A DNA stretch of 64,000 nt, taken from JBAZDC01 sp041654595. GTDB lineage: Bacteria; Pseudomonadota; Gammaproteobacteria; Burkholderiales; Burkholderiaceae_B. The notes under the pieces were generated by a model, which made no database searches, had not been told where the DNA came from, and worked only from the letters and a program-made list of their open reading frames with translations. Both the position numbers and the translations under genes were made by a program. Shown here one piece after another: positions 34,222-43,326 of this stretch (position 1 is the stretch's first letter; every line of letters begins with the position of its first letter). The stretch covers positions 35,162 to 99,161 of the forward strand of contig CAZKBT010000003.1 of the NCBI GenBank assembly GCA_964551305.1, in the 5' to 3' direction.

Positions 34222-34596
34222 ATGCCTTACGTCACCATTGCCGCCAGTTCCGCTTTTACCGCCGAACAAAAAAAATCGCTGATGCAAGGGGCGAGCGATA
34301 CGGTCGAGCACGTCGTCAAAGCGTCTTTGGCGAACATTCGCGTCCTGCTCCAGGACGTGCCCGACGGCTATTATCTCAATGCCGGCAAGTTCGGCACGCC
34401 GGTGCTGATGTACCGCGTCGAGCTTATCGAAGGCCGCGGCGACGATCTGAAAAACGAACTGATCGCGGGCTTGAGCAAGAGCGGCGCGCACGCCACCGGC
34501 ATGTCCGAGGACGAGATCCGGGTGCTCATACTCGATTATCCGAAAGCCGACATGGGCATGGCCGGCGGCATCAGCGCCTTGAAAGCGGGGCGCTGA
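34222..34596 (+). CDS. Tautomerase-superfamily protein, apparently a fused double 4-oxalocrotonate tautomerase unit
   Basis: A 124-residue protein, twice the usual 62 of 4-oxalocrotonate tautomerase. The N-terminal half begins with Met-Pro, so Pro1 is exposed as catalytic base after Met removal. It contains ANIRVLLQDVPDGYYLNAGKFG, matching the tautomerase strand and hairpin. The second half has a parallel segment, EDEIRVLILDYPKADMGMAGG, but starts TPVLMYRVEL without a free Pro. Thus it looks like two beta-alpha-beta units in one chain, like the fused heterodimeric or cis-CaaD relatives. The reaction is unknown. The start ATG follows GAGGTCCT. Confidence 0.78.
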   Translation: MPYVTIAASSAFTAEQKKSLMQGASDTVEHVVKASLANIRVLLQDVPDGYYLNAGKFGTPVLMYRVELIEGRGDDLKNELIAGLSKSGAHATGMSEDEIRVLILDYPKADMGMAGGISALKAGR

Positions 34597-34682
34597 TGCC
34601 GCGCCTTCCGGGTCCGGGCGCGACCCGGGCGTGGCGTTCCATGCTCTACAATGGGCCGCATTCCATGTGATTGAGCGAGGGT

Positions 34683-36329
34683 ATGATGCTGGCGATTGTC
34701 GAGGCGCGGCGCGCGGGCCTGTTGCAACGTCGATACTGGCTGAGGAACATCGTTGCCGGAATCATCGTCGGCATCGTGGCCCTGCCTCTGGCGATGGCGT
34801 TCGCCATCGCATCGGGCGTCAAGCCTGAACAAGGTATATATACGGCGATCGTTGCCGGCATCATGGTATCCCTTTTCGGCGGCAGCCGCGTGCAGATCGC
34901 CGGCCCGACCGGCGCGTTCATCGTCATCCTGGCCGGCATCGCGGCCCAGCACGGCATAGACGGCCTCCAGATCGCGACCTTGATGGCGGGCGTCATTCTT
35001 TTGCTGTTCGGCGTGGCCCGCCTGGGCGCGGTCATCAAATTCATTCCGGCTCCGGTCATCATCGGCTTCACGGCCGGCATCGGCGTCATTATCTGGGTGG
35101 GTCAATGGAAAGAATTTTTCGGCCTGCCGGCGGTAAGCGGCACGCACTTTCACGAAAAACTCTGGCAATTGCTTGCTTCGTTCACCCAGCTGGATCCGGC
35201 CACGACGGTGTTCGGCGCATGTTCCCTGGCATTGCTGATATTGGCGCCGCGCTGGAAGCGCCTGTCCCGTATTCCCGCGCCCTTGCTCGCCCTCGTGGCG
35301 GCCACCGTGGCGCAGAGCCTGTTCGCCTTTGAAAGCGTAGCCACCATAGGCAGCACGTTCGGAGAGATACCGCGCGGCCTGCCGTCCCTGCGTTTTCCCG
35401 ACATTACGCCGGCCCGCCTGGTGACCCTGATCGGCCCGGCGTTCGCCATTGCCATGCTGGGCGCCATCGAGTCCCTGCTGTCGGCGGTGGTGGCCGACCG
35501 GATGGCCGGCACGCGCCATAATTCGAACCAGGAGTTGATCGGACAAGGGTTGGCCAACATCGTGGCGCCGATGTTCGGCGGCATCGCCGCGACCGGCGCC
35601 ATCGCGCGCACGGCGACCAATATCCGCAATGGCGGCAACAGCCCGATCGCGGGTATCGTGCACGCGCTGGTGCTGGTGCTGGTGCTCTTGCTGCTGGCGC
35701 CGTTGGCGGTGAACATCCCGCTGGCCGTGCTGGCGGCGATACTGTTCGTCGTCGCCTGGAACATGAGCGATTTGCCGCAAGCCGTCAAATTGATACGCCG
35801 CGCGCCGCGCGCGGACGTAATCATATTGCTGGTTACCTTCGGGCTGACGGTTTTCGCCGACCTGGTCGTGGCGGTCAATATCGGCGTGGTGCTTGCCATG
35901 CTGCATTTCTTGCGTCGGATGGCGCAAAGCGTCGCCGTGCGCCGCCAGGACGACGCTTCTTTGTTTAGGGAGCTTCCCGCCGAAGAGGGAAAGACGTTGA
36001 CGGACGGCGTCGCGGTCTACGAAATCGAGGGGCCGTTTTTCTTTGCCGCCGCCGATGCGTTCGAGCATGCCTTCGAAGGGGTTCCCGAAGGCGTGGATAC
36101 TGTCGTTATTCGCTTGTCGCATGTGCCTTTCATTGATGCGACGGGGCTCCAGACGTTGGAGCAGGTGGTTCATGACCTTCGCAGGCGTGGCGTAAAGGTG
36201 ATGCTGGTCGAAGCCAACCAGCGCCTCAGGATAAAGTTCAGGAAAATGGGATTGATGGACGCTTGCGCGTACGGGGAGCCCGATCATGGCCTTTTGGCCG
36301 CGTTGCGCAGTCTAAAAACCGGAGCATGA
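34683..36329 (+). CDS. SulP-family anion transporter with STAS domain
   Basis: About 548 residues. The SulP membrane domain (about residues 20-400) begins RRYWLRNIVAGIIVGIVALPLAMAFAIASGVKPEQGIYTAI and includes GGSRVQIAGPTGAFIVIL. A cytoplasmic STAS domain (about 430-545) follows, with VVIRLSHVPFIDATGLQTLEQV. The family moves sulfate, bicarbonate or dicarboxylates. The start lies at one of two adjacent ATG codons (34683 or 34686) after GCGAGGGT; an in-frame TTG at 34671 lacks a ribosome site. Confidence 0.88.
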   Translation: MMLAIVEARRAGLLQRRYWLRNIVAGIIVGIVALPLAMAFAIASGVKPEQGIYTAIVAGIMVSLFGGSRVQIAGPTGAFIVILAGIAAQHGIDGLQIATLMAGVILLLFGVARLGAVIKFIPAPVIIGFTAGIGVIIWVGQWKEFFGLPAVSGTHFHEKLWQLLASFTQLDPATTVFGACSLALLILAPRWKRLSRIPAPLLALVAATVAQSLFAFESVATIGSTFGEIPRGLPSLRFPDITPARLVTLIGPAFAIAMLGAIESLLSAVVADRMAGTRHNSNQELIGQGLANIVAPMFGGIAATGAIARTATNIRNGGNSPIAGIVHALVLVLVLLLLAPLAVNIPLAVLAAILFVVAWNMSDLPQAVKLIRRAPRADVIILLVTFGLTVFADLVVAVNIGVVLAMLHFLRRMAQSVAVRRQDDASLFRELPAEEGKTLTDGVAVYEIEGPFFFAAADAFEHAFEGVPEGVDTVVIRLSHVPFIDATGLQTLEQVVHDLRRRGVKVMLVEANQRLRIKFRKMGLMDACAYGEPDHGLLAALRSLKTGA

Positions 36330-36494
36330 TCCTCCCGACCCGTGGGCCGCCAAAGAGCGGCTGTATCGGACGGGGCATGGAACTGGATGAGGAATCATGT
36401 TACTAAAAGATAGAAGCCGGAGTTTGTAACTGAATTCATCGACTGACCCTCCGCGCCAGTAATCCTTAAATTGCCTAGAAGGGAGATCGCGACC

Positions 36495-39224
36495 ATGGCT
36501 GTCAACGCACCAAACATGAGCCTCAATTACGTACAAAGAGGACTGTCCACCGAAGATAATATGGCCGTGGATGCCGGCAAATACCAGCGTTCCACGGCAG
36601 GCATCGTGTTACAGGTGGTAGTCGGTCTTCTGACGGCAGGCATCGGCGCTTTGGGAATCGAGCTCTATCATGCCTCCAATCGCACGAAGAAAGTCCAAGA
36701 GTTCACCGAGGTTGGGGGAGCCTTGTTGAAGGGCATGCAGGAAATGTCTCCCGCGGACAACGGCTTCAGCGTGCCTTACAAGAACTCGACGATCGAACTG
36801 GCGCAAGAAGGCAGTGATATCAAGATAAGCTTCGGTGGCGAAACCACCATAATCCGTGACAAAACCTTGTTGGAAGTTCGGGAGAATCTCAAGAGGGATA
36901 TCCTGGCGAACATGGATGCCTATGGGCCGGAAACGGTAAAAATTGCTTTGCGGGACGAAACCGCGAACCAGAGAACACTGGCAATCCAGTACCTGCAATC
37001 AAGACTGCATGTCCATAAATTTGATCATCTAAGTACCGCGACCCTGGTCAGGGCATCCACGGATCTGGTCGATCAAAATCGAACGGCTGCGGAGGTCGAG
37101 GAGGAGTTCAGCCCGAGCGGCGATGCAATAAGGAAGGTCGTCGATGCGGAGTGCCTCGAGCTGATCAACGCGTGGACCAAAATGCCGCCTCAAGGAAAGG
37201 ATAAGGTCCATTACGCCCAGCCAATCGCAGAGCTCGCCGAGGTAGGCGATAGGCCGATGCAATCCGAAAGCGAGAGAAAAGTCAGAAAGTTGACGGCCGA
37301 GATATTCTTCCCGGAAAAGTCCTGGGAGGCGGACACCCAGCAGGCAGGAGAACGATTGAAAGGCGCGTTGCTGGCTAATTCCGCGCTGTTGGCCGAAATC
37401 TATTCGAAGCCTGATATGGTCGACGACGCGGGATTGCCGGACGAGTTGAATCGAGTTTTGCGGCAAACCCTGGTCGATCTCAAGGAAGAGCTGGGAATCT
37501 TCTCGGATCTCGTCGATGAGCACGTGGTGGCCGACGCGCTGAGAGTGCTGCCGGGGCATGCATACACCGAGCGTGCCGAGTCCATCGATGAACAGTTGAC
37601 GGAGTTCGAGTTCCGTCAGCTAGGTGGTGTCGAGATGCTCGGGACGCTCGCGGGCATGGGTGAAGGTAACTTCCAAGAGTTCTTGAAGCAGATCTTTGAG
37701 AACTATTTCGACAATCAGTCGGTCATCGATAAGCGTGCCATGTTGGCTTCCTACTTGACGAATTCAGGGGCGAAGGATAGCGATGAGCGCAAGCTGGTTG
37801 CTTTGCTGAAGGCCGGTGGCCCTTACATGCAGAAGTTGCTCCAGTTGTTCGGCGACCGTGCGGAAGGTGAACTGAAGGCGGCGCTGGATGAGTTGAAAAC
37901 CGGCCTTAGCCCCATCAACGAAGACATTATCAAGGCCGTGCTGGCCGGTATCGTGGACAAGTCCGCTGGGAAGATTACCAAGATCGACGTCGGCCGCAGC
38001 CTTGGCGCGGCATCCGTCGGCCAGGCCATGATGGCCAAGATCCATTGGAGGGGCAAAGAAGAGCCCCAGGAGGTCGTGGTAAAGATTCTGCGTCCCGGTA
38101 TTCGTTTGCGGGCGGACAGGGAACTGGAGTTCTTCGAGCGCGTGGCCGATGGCATTCCAGGGATGGGCAAGACCTTCAAGGGTATTTCCGAGCAAATACA
38201 GGTTGAAATGGATCTGAAGAGGGAAGCGGAGAATGTCCGGTTGGCTCAGGTCTACAATTTGGGCGCACAGAACGTGCAGGCCATGAAACTGGCCGACGGC
38301 ATTGCGCCTTCGCAAGGCTATATGGTATTGGAGAAGGCTCCGGGTTCGACCATGAAGGCGGCGTTCGACGATTTGAACAAACAAGTGACGTCGCAGATGT
38401 CCGCTCAGAATCCGGCTCCGGAAGTCGGGGCCAAGCTGGCTTCGGGCATCAAAGAGTTGACAAAAAAATGGGTTGGAGAAGCCTTGTTCGGTTCCGGCTT
38501 CTATCATGGGGATCTGCATGCCGGAAACATTATGTTCTCGCGCGATGCGAAAAAAACGGGCGTGACCACCGTCATCGACATGGGCAACGCGGCCGTTCTT
38601 TCCGTGGCTCAACGAAGCGCCGTATTCAAGATGGTGCTGACGGCCGGCTTACGCAATCCGGACGTTTTCGTCAAGAACTTCGAGCAGGTCTTGTCGGATG
38701 ACGGCAAAAAGCTCATCAAGGACAAGCGCGCGGATTTTCTGGCTAGAACACGGGAAATCATGGCCCAGGACATCACTCCGGGGGAAGTCATCGTAGGGGT
38801 GCTCAATGCTGCCAACGAGCTCGGACTGGAAATACCGGCGACCGTGTCGAATTTCTCGCGATCGCAGATGATGCTGCAAAACGCAATCGACAATATCAAC
38901 AATGCCAACGCAACGACATTGGCTGCGCTGAAGATGCAGATAGATGGGTTCGGGGGCGTGTTCAACTATGATTCCATGAACCTGAAGGATGCGCGTGCAC
39001 AACTCGTAAAGCAGCGTGATGACCAGATCGACAAGCAGGACGAGGCCATGACAGAACAATTGACGCTGCTGATCGGTTATATCGATGTTTATCAGTCGGG
39101 AGCTCTGGAGCCTATCGATTTCGGCGATATCATCATGGACGTAGTCAAGAGCAACCTCACGAACAGCGTATGGCTGGCTACCGGCGATATATTCCAAATG
39201 GTATCGGCCAAAGTGTTCGCGTGA
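36495..39224 (+). CDS. Large protein with diverged ABC1/UbiB (AarF)-type kinase domain; rest unknown
   Basis: 909 residues. One hydrophobic segment (about residues 35-56) lies near the N-terminus, then some 380 residues that I do not recognise. From about 435 it resembles ABC1/UbiB atypical kinases: GGPYMQKLLQLFGDR in place of the KxGQ region (KLLQ, 447-450), an Ala-rich-loop equivalent GAASVGQ (504-510), VVVKILRPG with the ATP-site Lys530, HGDLHAGN (671-678) as catalytic loop, and IDMGN (Asp695) for the DFG metal site. A helical tail of about 200 residues follows. Normal UbiB is about 540 residues and sits with ubiquinone genes; neither applies here. Single 60-base lines counted at 50-53% GC, against 68% in a neighbouring gene, suggest transfer. 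ATG 36495 has GGGAG upstream. An effector or membrane-lipid kinase role is possible but unproven. Confidence 0.75.
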   Translation: MAVNAPNMSLNYVQRGLSTEDNMAVDAGKYQRSTAGIVLQVVVGLLTAGIGALGIELYHASNRTKKVQEFTEVGGALLKGMQEMSPADNGFSVPYKNSTIELAQEGSDIKISFGGETTIIRDKTLLEVRENLKRDILANMDAYGPETVKIALRDETANQRTLAIQYLQSRLHVHKFDHLSTATLVRASTDLVDQNRTAAEVEEEFSPSGDAIRKVVDAECLELINAWTKMPPQGKDKVHYAQPIAELAEVGDRPMQSESERKVRKLTAEIFFPEKSWEADTQQAGERLKGALLANSALLAEIYSKPDMVDDAGLPDELNRVLRQTLVDLKEELGIFSDLVDEHVVADALRVLPGHAYTERAESIDEQLTEFEFRQLGGVEMLGTLAGMGEGNFQEFLKQIFENYFDNQSVIDKRAMLASYLTNSGAKDSDERKLVALLKAGGPYMQKLLQLFGDRAEGELKAALDELKTGLSPINEDIIKAVLAGIVDKSAGKITKIDVGRSLGAASVGQAMMAKIHWRGKEEPQEVVVKILRPGIRLRADRELEFFERVADGIPGMGKTFKGISEQIQVEMDLKREAENVRLAQVYNLGAQNVQAMKLADGIAPSQGYMVLEKAPGSTMKAAFDDLNKQVTSQMSAQNPAPEVGAKLASGIKELTKKWVGEALFGSGFYHGDLHAGNIMFSRDAKKTGVTTVIDMGNAAVLSVAQRSAVFKMVLTAGLRNPDVFVKNFEQVLSDDGKKLIKDKRADFLARTREIMAQDITPGEVIVGVLNAANELGLEIPATVSNFSRSQMMLQNAIDNINNANATTLAALKMQIDGFGGVFNYDSMNLKDARAQLVKQRDDQIDKQDEAMTEQLTLLIGYIDVYQSGALEPIDFGDIIMDVVKSNLTNSVWLATGDIFQMVSAKVFA

Positions 39225-39248
39225 TGCGATAAAAGCGGGTCGCCCCGG

Positions 39249-39275
39249 AACAAGCCCCCTATCAGGGGGCTTGTT
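39249..39275. terminator. Hairpin terminator between the large kinase-like gene and a convergent gene
   Basis: A perfect 12-base stem, AACAAGCCCCCT (39249-39260) with AGGGGGCTTGTT (39264-39275), and loop ATC. It is followed by GCATTT on the plus strand, so the T-tract is weak. Its position 24 bases after the stop, facing a convergent gene, suggests it ends transcription from both sides. Confidence 0.7.
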
Positions 39276-39279
39276 GCAT

Positions 39280-40068
39280 TTAACGACGAGATTGGATTTC
39301 AAGGTTCCAAGCGCCGGCGATCGATTGTTCATGAGTCGGCGTCATGGGCCGGGTCAGTGCTAAAGCCAAGCGTTCACGCAGAGCGTATACGAAATCGGTA
39401 TGCTCCGCCATTGTTGCTCCAGCACATGCGTGCAGCGACGCGACCCGCTCCGCCCGGTAGCGTAGCGGACCGCCCGTGGCGGCTTCGAAGGCGTTGGCCG
39501 CCCGGGTTACTTCTTGCGTATCCACGGCCGCCAGGATCAACGCGTGCGCCAAGACGCAATGGCGTTCGCAGTCCGTCCGATAGTGCGGCGATCGCCGCCA
39601 GACTTGCGCGGTGCCCGCCACTTTGCGCACGTCGTCGCCATCGCCGATCGCCATGTTGTAGCGTCCATCGCAGAAAGACCCATGGACCGTCGCGGGGCGG
39701 GAGACGATGCCCCAGCCGCGCAATGCATCGCCGATGACGGCGCACAGCGTCAGGTACGCCTTGTTGGTATGATCCATGGGCTTGCCCTGGATTTCATACG
39801 CAAGGCTGACGTTGACGATGCCCGGCCCCTGGGGAACGATCCCTCCGCCTGAAAGCCGCACCGAAACGGGCCAGCCCTGTTCTTGGAAGGTTTTTCGGGC
39901 GGCGTCGAATCCCGGCCTGCCGGCATAGGTGCGCGGCACGACCAGGCCTTGCGGGCTTTGCCATACGCTGGCGACCTGTTTTCCTTGGCCGGCCAGCGCG
40001 ATCAGCGTTTCGTCGAAACGCGCATCGTGGACGGCGTCGTCCCGCGCATCGATCAGGATAAAACCCAT
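39280..40068 (-). CDS. Lipoate-protein ligase A-like protein (BPL/LplA/LipB family)
   Basis: A 262-residue LplA-fold protein. RLSGGGIVPQGPGIVNVSLAY (about residues 74-94) corresponds to the RRxSGGGAVYHDxGNLN block, with the family's second Arg replaced. NMAIGDGDDVRKVAGTAQVWRR includes the Lys-Val-Ala-Gly segment that contacts lipoyl-AMP. It would ligate lipoate or octanoate, or act as an amidotransferase. The substitutions leave room for another acyl substrate. It is preceded by the TM2 gene nine bases upstream on the same strand. Confidence 0.78.
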   Translation of the reverse strand: MGFILIDARDDAVHDARFDETLIALAGQGKQVASVWQSPQGLVVPRTYAGRPGFDAARKTFQEQGWPVSVRLSGGGIVPQGPGIVNVSLAYEIQGKPMDHTNKAYLTLCAVIGDALRGWGIVSRPATVHGSFCDGRYNMAIGDGDDVRKVAGTAQVWRRSPHYRTDCERHCVLAHALILAAVDTQEVTRAANAFEAATGGPLRYRAERVASLHACAGATMAEHTDFVYALRERLALALTRPMTPTHEQSIAGAWNLEIQSRR

Positions 40069-40077
40069 GGCGCGCGA

Positions 40078-40545
40078 TTAAAGGCGCCGGACTAGGAACT
40101 CGTCATCGCTCATGAAAAGATACCGTATGGCATCCACGAGCGCCAGCACGACGACCAGCGGCGTGTAGACATAGAACAGGATAAGGTAAACGATGCCTTT
40201 CCCGATCTGCCCCAGATAAAAGCAATGGCCGCCGAGCCAGCCCAGGCACACGGCCAGCACGATGGCGATCTTGCGCTGGCTGGACGGTTTTTCCACCTCC
40301 CGGCTTTTATTGCGCAATATCCAGATGCTCAACGGTATCGTGATCAGCAGCGCCAGCGCGATCTTGGCGGGATGATTGGCAACGTAATTCCAGACGGCGT
40401 CATACAGATCACCGAAATTATGGATGACTTTGCCGCTCAGATAAGAGATCCAGTGAAAGAGCTCGGTACTGATGCGCTCGCCGAAAGTCAGCGCAATCAA
40501 GACGATGATGAAAATCGCGGCGATGAGGACGATTTTTTGCAGCAT
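40078..40545 (-). CDS. TM2-domain membrane protein
   Basis: A 155-residue protein. An N-terminal hydrophobic helix (about 4-20), an amphipathic region, a second helix (ALALLITIPLSIWIL), a basic linker (NKSREVEKPSSQRK) and a C-terminal TM2 domain (about 100-145: CLGWLGGHCFYLGQIGKGIVYLI) are visible. A much longer in-frame reading upstream to 40917 runs through the methyltransferase gene and is not credible; ATG 40545 starts at the first helix. The function of TM2 proteins is not known. Confidence 0.7.
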   Translation of the reverse strand: MLQKIVLIAAIFIIVLIALTFGERISTELFHWISYLSGKVIHNFGDLYDAVWNYVANHPAKIALALLITIPLSIWILRNKSREVEKPSSQRKIAIVLAVCLGWLGGHCFYLGQIGKGIVYLILFYVYTPLVVVLALVDAIRYLFMSDDEFLVRRL

Positions 40546-40586
40546 GGTGCGGACGCCTTGCCATATGGAAAAGGCTAGTGTAATGA

Positions 40587-41747
40587 TTACGGCGCGCTTG
40601 TGCACTCCAGCCGCCAAAGCGAGGTGATTTCGGACGATCTGGCCAGGTGCAGCGGGTCCGATGCGTCGCGCGCTTTGGCGTGCGACGGACGGGTCTCGAG
40701 CCGTTCGATGACGCGCAATCCCGAGTCCCGGAACATGCCCTGCAATCGACCGGTTGGACGCAGGCCCAGTGTCTCGGCAAGATCGGACATGATCAGCCAA
40801 ACTTGCCCTTGTGGTTCGAGATGCGCGCAGGCGTCGCGCAGGAAGGCCCGCAGCATGGCGTGATCGGGGTCGTACAGGGCTTGTTCGATGAGGCTGGTCG
40901 GCTTGACGGGCAGCCACGGCGGGTTGCAGACGATCAGATCAGCCTTGCCGTCCGGGAACAGGTCGGCATGCTCCAGGACGACGCGATCGCCGATGCCCAT
41001 GCGTTCGAGATTCTGCGCGGCGCACCGCAAGGCGCGTTCGTTGATGTCGGTGGCCGTGACCTGCTTCATGCCGCGCAGGGCCAGAATCGCCGCCAGCACG
41101 CCGCTGCCGGTGCCGACGTCGAAGGCGCGCCGGCGTCCGGCCGGCAACTCGGCATGCCACGCAAGCTCCAGATATTCCCCGCGCAGCGGCGAAAATACGC
41201 CATGCGGGACATGGATGCGCGCCGGCAGGCCTGGAATCTCCACGCCTTTCTTTTGCCATTCATATGCGCCGACATAGCCTTGCAAGGCCCGCAAGGGAAC
41301 GAGTTCGGCGCCGGGGAGTGGCTCCATCGCGGCCAGGCAGGCAAGCCGGACGTCGGGTGCGCGTCGCAGCGCGATGTCGCCGTCCTCTTCCAGTTCGATC
41401 AGTATCTGGTTGAGCAGTTGGGCGCGCTGGGACTGCTGTTGCCGGTGGCGATGAAAGCGAGCCGTCAAATCGAGGTCGGCCGGTTCGGCCGCCCGCTTTT
41501 TTTTGTCGATACGGCGGGCAAGGGCTTGCAGCAGCTGCCGGGCGTTCTGGAAATCGCCGCGCCAAATCAGGGCGGCGCCCTGGCTGATGGTCCGGTATGC
41601 CAGATCGGCGCTCCAAGTGTCGTCGGCGATGACGATGCGCTTGGGCGGGCGTCCATGCATGTCGGCGCGCCAGCGGGCCTGCCGCTGCGCCTGATGTTCC
41701 GTCCAGGTGACGCTGGCCGACGTCGGGGCGGCGATATGGTTCGTCAT
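40587..41747 (-). CDS. Class I SAM-dependent methyltransferase (RsmC/PrmC-like)
   Basis: A 386-residue enzyme. The SAM-binding motif I is AFDVGTGSGVLAAILALRG (about 208-226), motif II TATDINERAL, and motif IV is NPPWLPV, the NPPY/W signature of methyltransferases modifying amino groups of bases or glutamine. The N-terminal 190 residues, rich in Gln/Arg, are probably a substrate-recognition domain. It lies seven bases after glpK on the same strand, so it is likely co-transcribed with it, although no functional link is evident. Confidence 0.85.
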   Translation of the reverse strand: MTNHIAAPTSASVTWTEHQAQRQARWRADMHGRPPKRIVIADDTWSADLAYRTISQGAALIWRGDFQNARQLLQALARRIDKKKRAAEPADLDLTARFHRHRQQQSQRAQLLNQILIELEEDGDIALRRAPDVRLACLAAMEPLPGAELVPLRALQGYVGAYEWQKKGVEIPGLPARIHVPHGVFSPLRGEYLELAWHAELPAGRRRAFDVGTGSGVLAAILALRGMKQVTATDINERALRCAAQNLERMGIGDRVVLEHADLFPDGKADLIVCNPPWLPVKPTSLIEQALYDPDHAMLRAFLRDACAHLEPQGQVWLIMSDLAETLGLRPTGRLQGMFRDSGLRVIERLETRPSHAKARDASDPLHLARSSEITSLWRLECTSAP

Positions 41748-41754
41748 GAGGCGG

Positions 41755-43242
41755 TCATGGCGCGCAGACCTGGCGCACCGCGTGTTCCCATTGCGCCATC
41801 AACGCGAGCGCTTTTTCGGGGGGCAGGCCGGGCATGAAGCGTCGGTCTTCCTTCCATAGCGCGGACAGCTCGTCCCGGTGGCGATAGACGCCGCTGGACA
41901 GGCCGGCAAGATACGCCGCCCCCAGCGCCGTGGTTTCCACCATGGCGGGGCGCACCACGGGTATGCCCAGCAGATCGGCCTGGAACTGCATGAGCAGGTC
42001 ATTGACGGAAGCACCGCCGTCCACCCGCAGCTCGTGCAAGGGCGCTCCGCCCGCCGCCACGGCGTCCCGGCTCATGGCCAGCAGCAAGGCCGCGCTTTGA
42101 TAGGCGATGCTTTCCAGGGCCGCGCGGGCAATGTGCGCCATGGTGCTGGCGCTGTTCAGGCCGACTATCGCTCCCCGGACGTCCGGCCGCCAGTAGGGCG
42201 CGCCCAGTCCGGTAAAGGCCGGGACCAGCATGACGCCGCCGGCATCCGGTACGGACTGCGCCAGCGCTTCGATCTGATGGCTTTGCTCGAAAGCGCCCAG
42301 GCCGTCGCGCATCCATTGCACGACGGCGCCGCCGACGAAGACGCTGCCTTCGAGCGCAAACTCCCGCGCCGTCGCGCTTTGCGCCGCGTGCGTGGCGATG
42401 AGCCCGTTTTGCGACGTGTGTACCGTCGTGCCGGTATGCATCAGCATGAAGCATCCCGTTCCGTATGTGTTCTTGGCCATGCCCGGCTCGAAGCAGGCTT
42501 GGCCCACCAGCGCGCTTTGCTGGTCGCCCGCCACGCCGCCGATCCGGATGGGTCGGGAAAACAGGCCGGGCTGCGTATCGCCGAAATGGGCCGACGAGGG
42601 CAGGACGTCCGGCAAAAGCCGCGCATCGATTCGCAGGGCGGCCAGCAGGTCGGCATCCCAGCCGTTCTCATGGATGTTGAACAGCATGGTGCGCGACGCG
42701 TTGCTGACGTCCGTCACGTGGCGCTTGCCTCCGGTCAGGTTCCATATCAGCCAGCTGTCGATCGTGCCGAACGCTAGTTCGCCGTTGGCGGCCTGCTCGC
42801 GCGCGCCCGGGACGGCATCCAGTATCCATTTGAGCTTCGTGCCTGAAAAATACGGATCCAGGCGCAGTCCCGTCTTGGATTGGACCATGTTTTGCAAGCC
42901 GCGTTCGCGCAGTTCGCTGCACATGGGTTCGGTGCGGCGGTCCTGCCATACGATGGCGGGATGGATGGGCTTGCCGGTCGCGCGATGCCATACGATCGTG
43001 GTTTCGCGCTGGTTGGTGATCCCCAGCGCGTCGACTTGCGCCCCGTCGAGCTGGTCCAGCGCCTGTCGCGCGGTATCCAGCTGGGCCTGCCATATTTCCT
43101 GGGGGTCGTGCTCCACCCATCCCGATTGGGGATAATGCTGGGTCAAGGCTTGCTGGGCGCTGGCGACGATCCGTCCCTGGCGGTCGAAAACGATGCTGCG
43201 TGTGCTGGAAGTGCCTTGGTCGAGAGCGAGCAAATAAGTCAT
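41755..43242 (-). CDS. glpK: Glycerol kinase
   Basis: A 495-residue FGGY kinase making sn-glycerol-3-phosphate from glycerol and ATP. The N-terminus YLLALDQGTSSTRSIVFD, GWVEHDPQEIW, NQRETTIVWHRATGKPIHPAIVWQDRRT and the C-terminal VDGGASVNDLLMQFQADLL and GAAYLAGL are textbook GlpK. The length is normal with ATG 43242; a longer in-frame extension to 43653 is an artefact of the divergent gene. It diverges from glpD, the next enzyme of the pathway, across 84 bases. Confidence 0.97.
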   Translation of the reverse strand: MTYLLALDQGTSSTRSIVFDRQGRIVASAQQALTQHYPQSGWVEHDPQEIWQAQLDTARQALDQLDGAQVDALGITNQRETTIVWHRATGKPIHPAIVWQDRRTEPMCSELRERGLQNMVQSKTGLRLDPYFSGTKLKWILDAVPGAREQAANGELAFGTIDSWLIWNLTGGKRHVTDVSNASRTMLFNIHENGWDADLLAALRIDARLLPDVLPSSAHFGDTQPGLFSRPIRIGGVAGDQQSALVGQACFEPGMAKNTYGTGCFMLMHTGTTVHTSQNGLIATHAAQSATAREFALEGSVFVGGAVVQWMRDGLGAFEQSHQIEALAQSVPDAGGVMLVPAFTGLGAPYWRPDVRGAIVGLNSASTMAHIARAALESIAYQSAALLLAMSRDAVAAGGAPLHELRVDGGASVNDLLMQFQADLLGIPVVRPAMVETTALGAAYLAGLSSGVYRHRDELSALWKEDRRFMPGLPPEKALALMAQWEHAVRQVCAP

Positions 43243-43279
43243 GATGGCGCGCGTGGGTGGAGTGCAAGACGATGCAGGC

Positions 43280-43320
43280 AGTGTAACGGTTTCTGCAATG
43301 CCATGGCGCTGCTTTACACT
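43280..43320. promoter_or_regulatory. Inverted repeat in the glpK-glpD divergent region
   Basis: AGTGTAA (43280-43286) and TTACACT (43314-43320) form a 7-base inverted repeat across 27 bases, just before the glpD start at 43327. It is a candidate operator shared by both genes, for example for a GlpR-type repressor, but no glpR is in the window. Confidence 0.35.
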
Positions 43321-43326
43321 TGAGCG

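Noticed and set aside
36330..36494. Possible type III secretion (hrp-like) promoter upstream of the large kinase-like gene
   Set aside because: GGAAC is present near 36379 but no CCAC follows at the right distance; GTTAC/GTAAC arms of five bases are too short to mean much.
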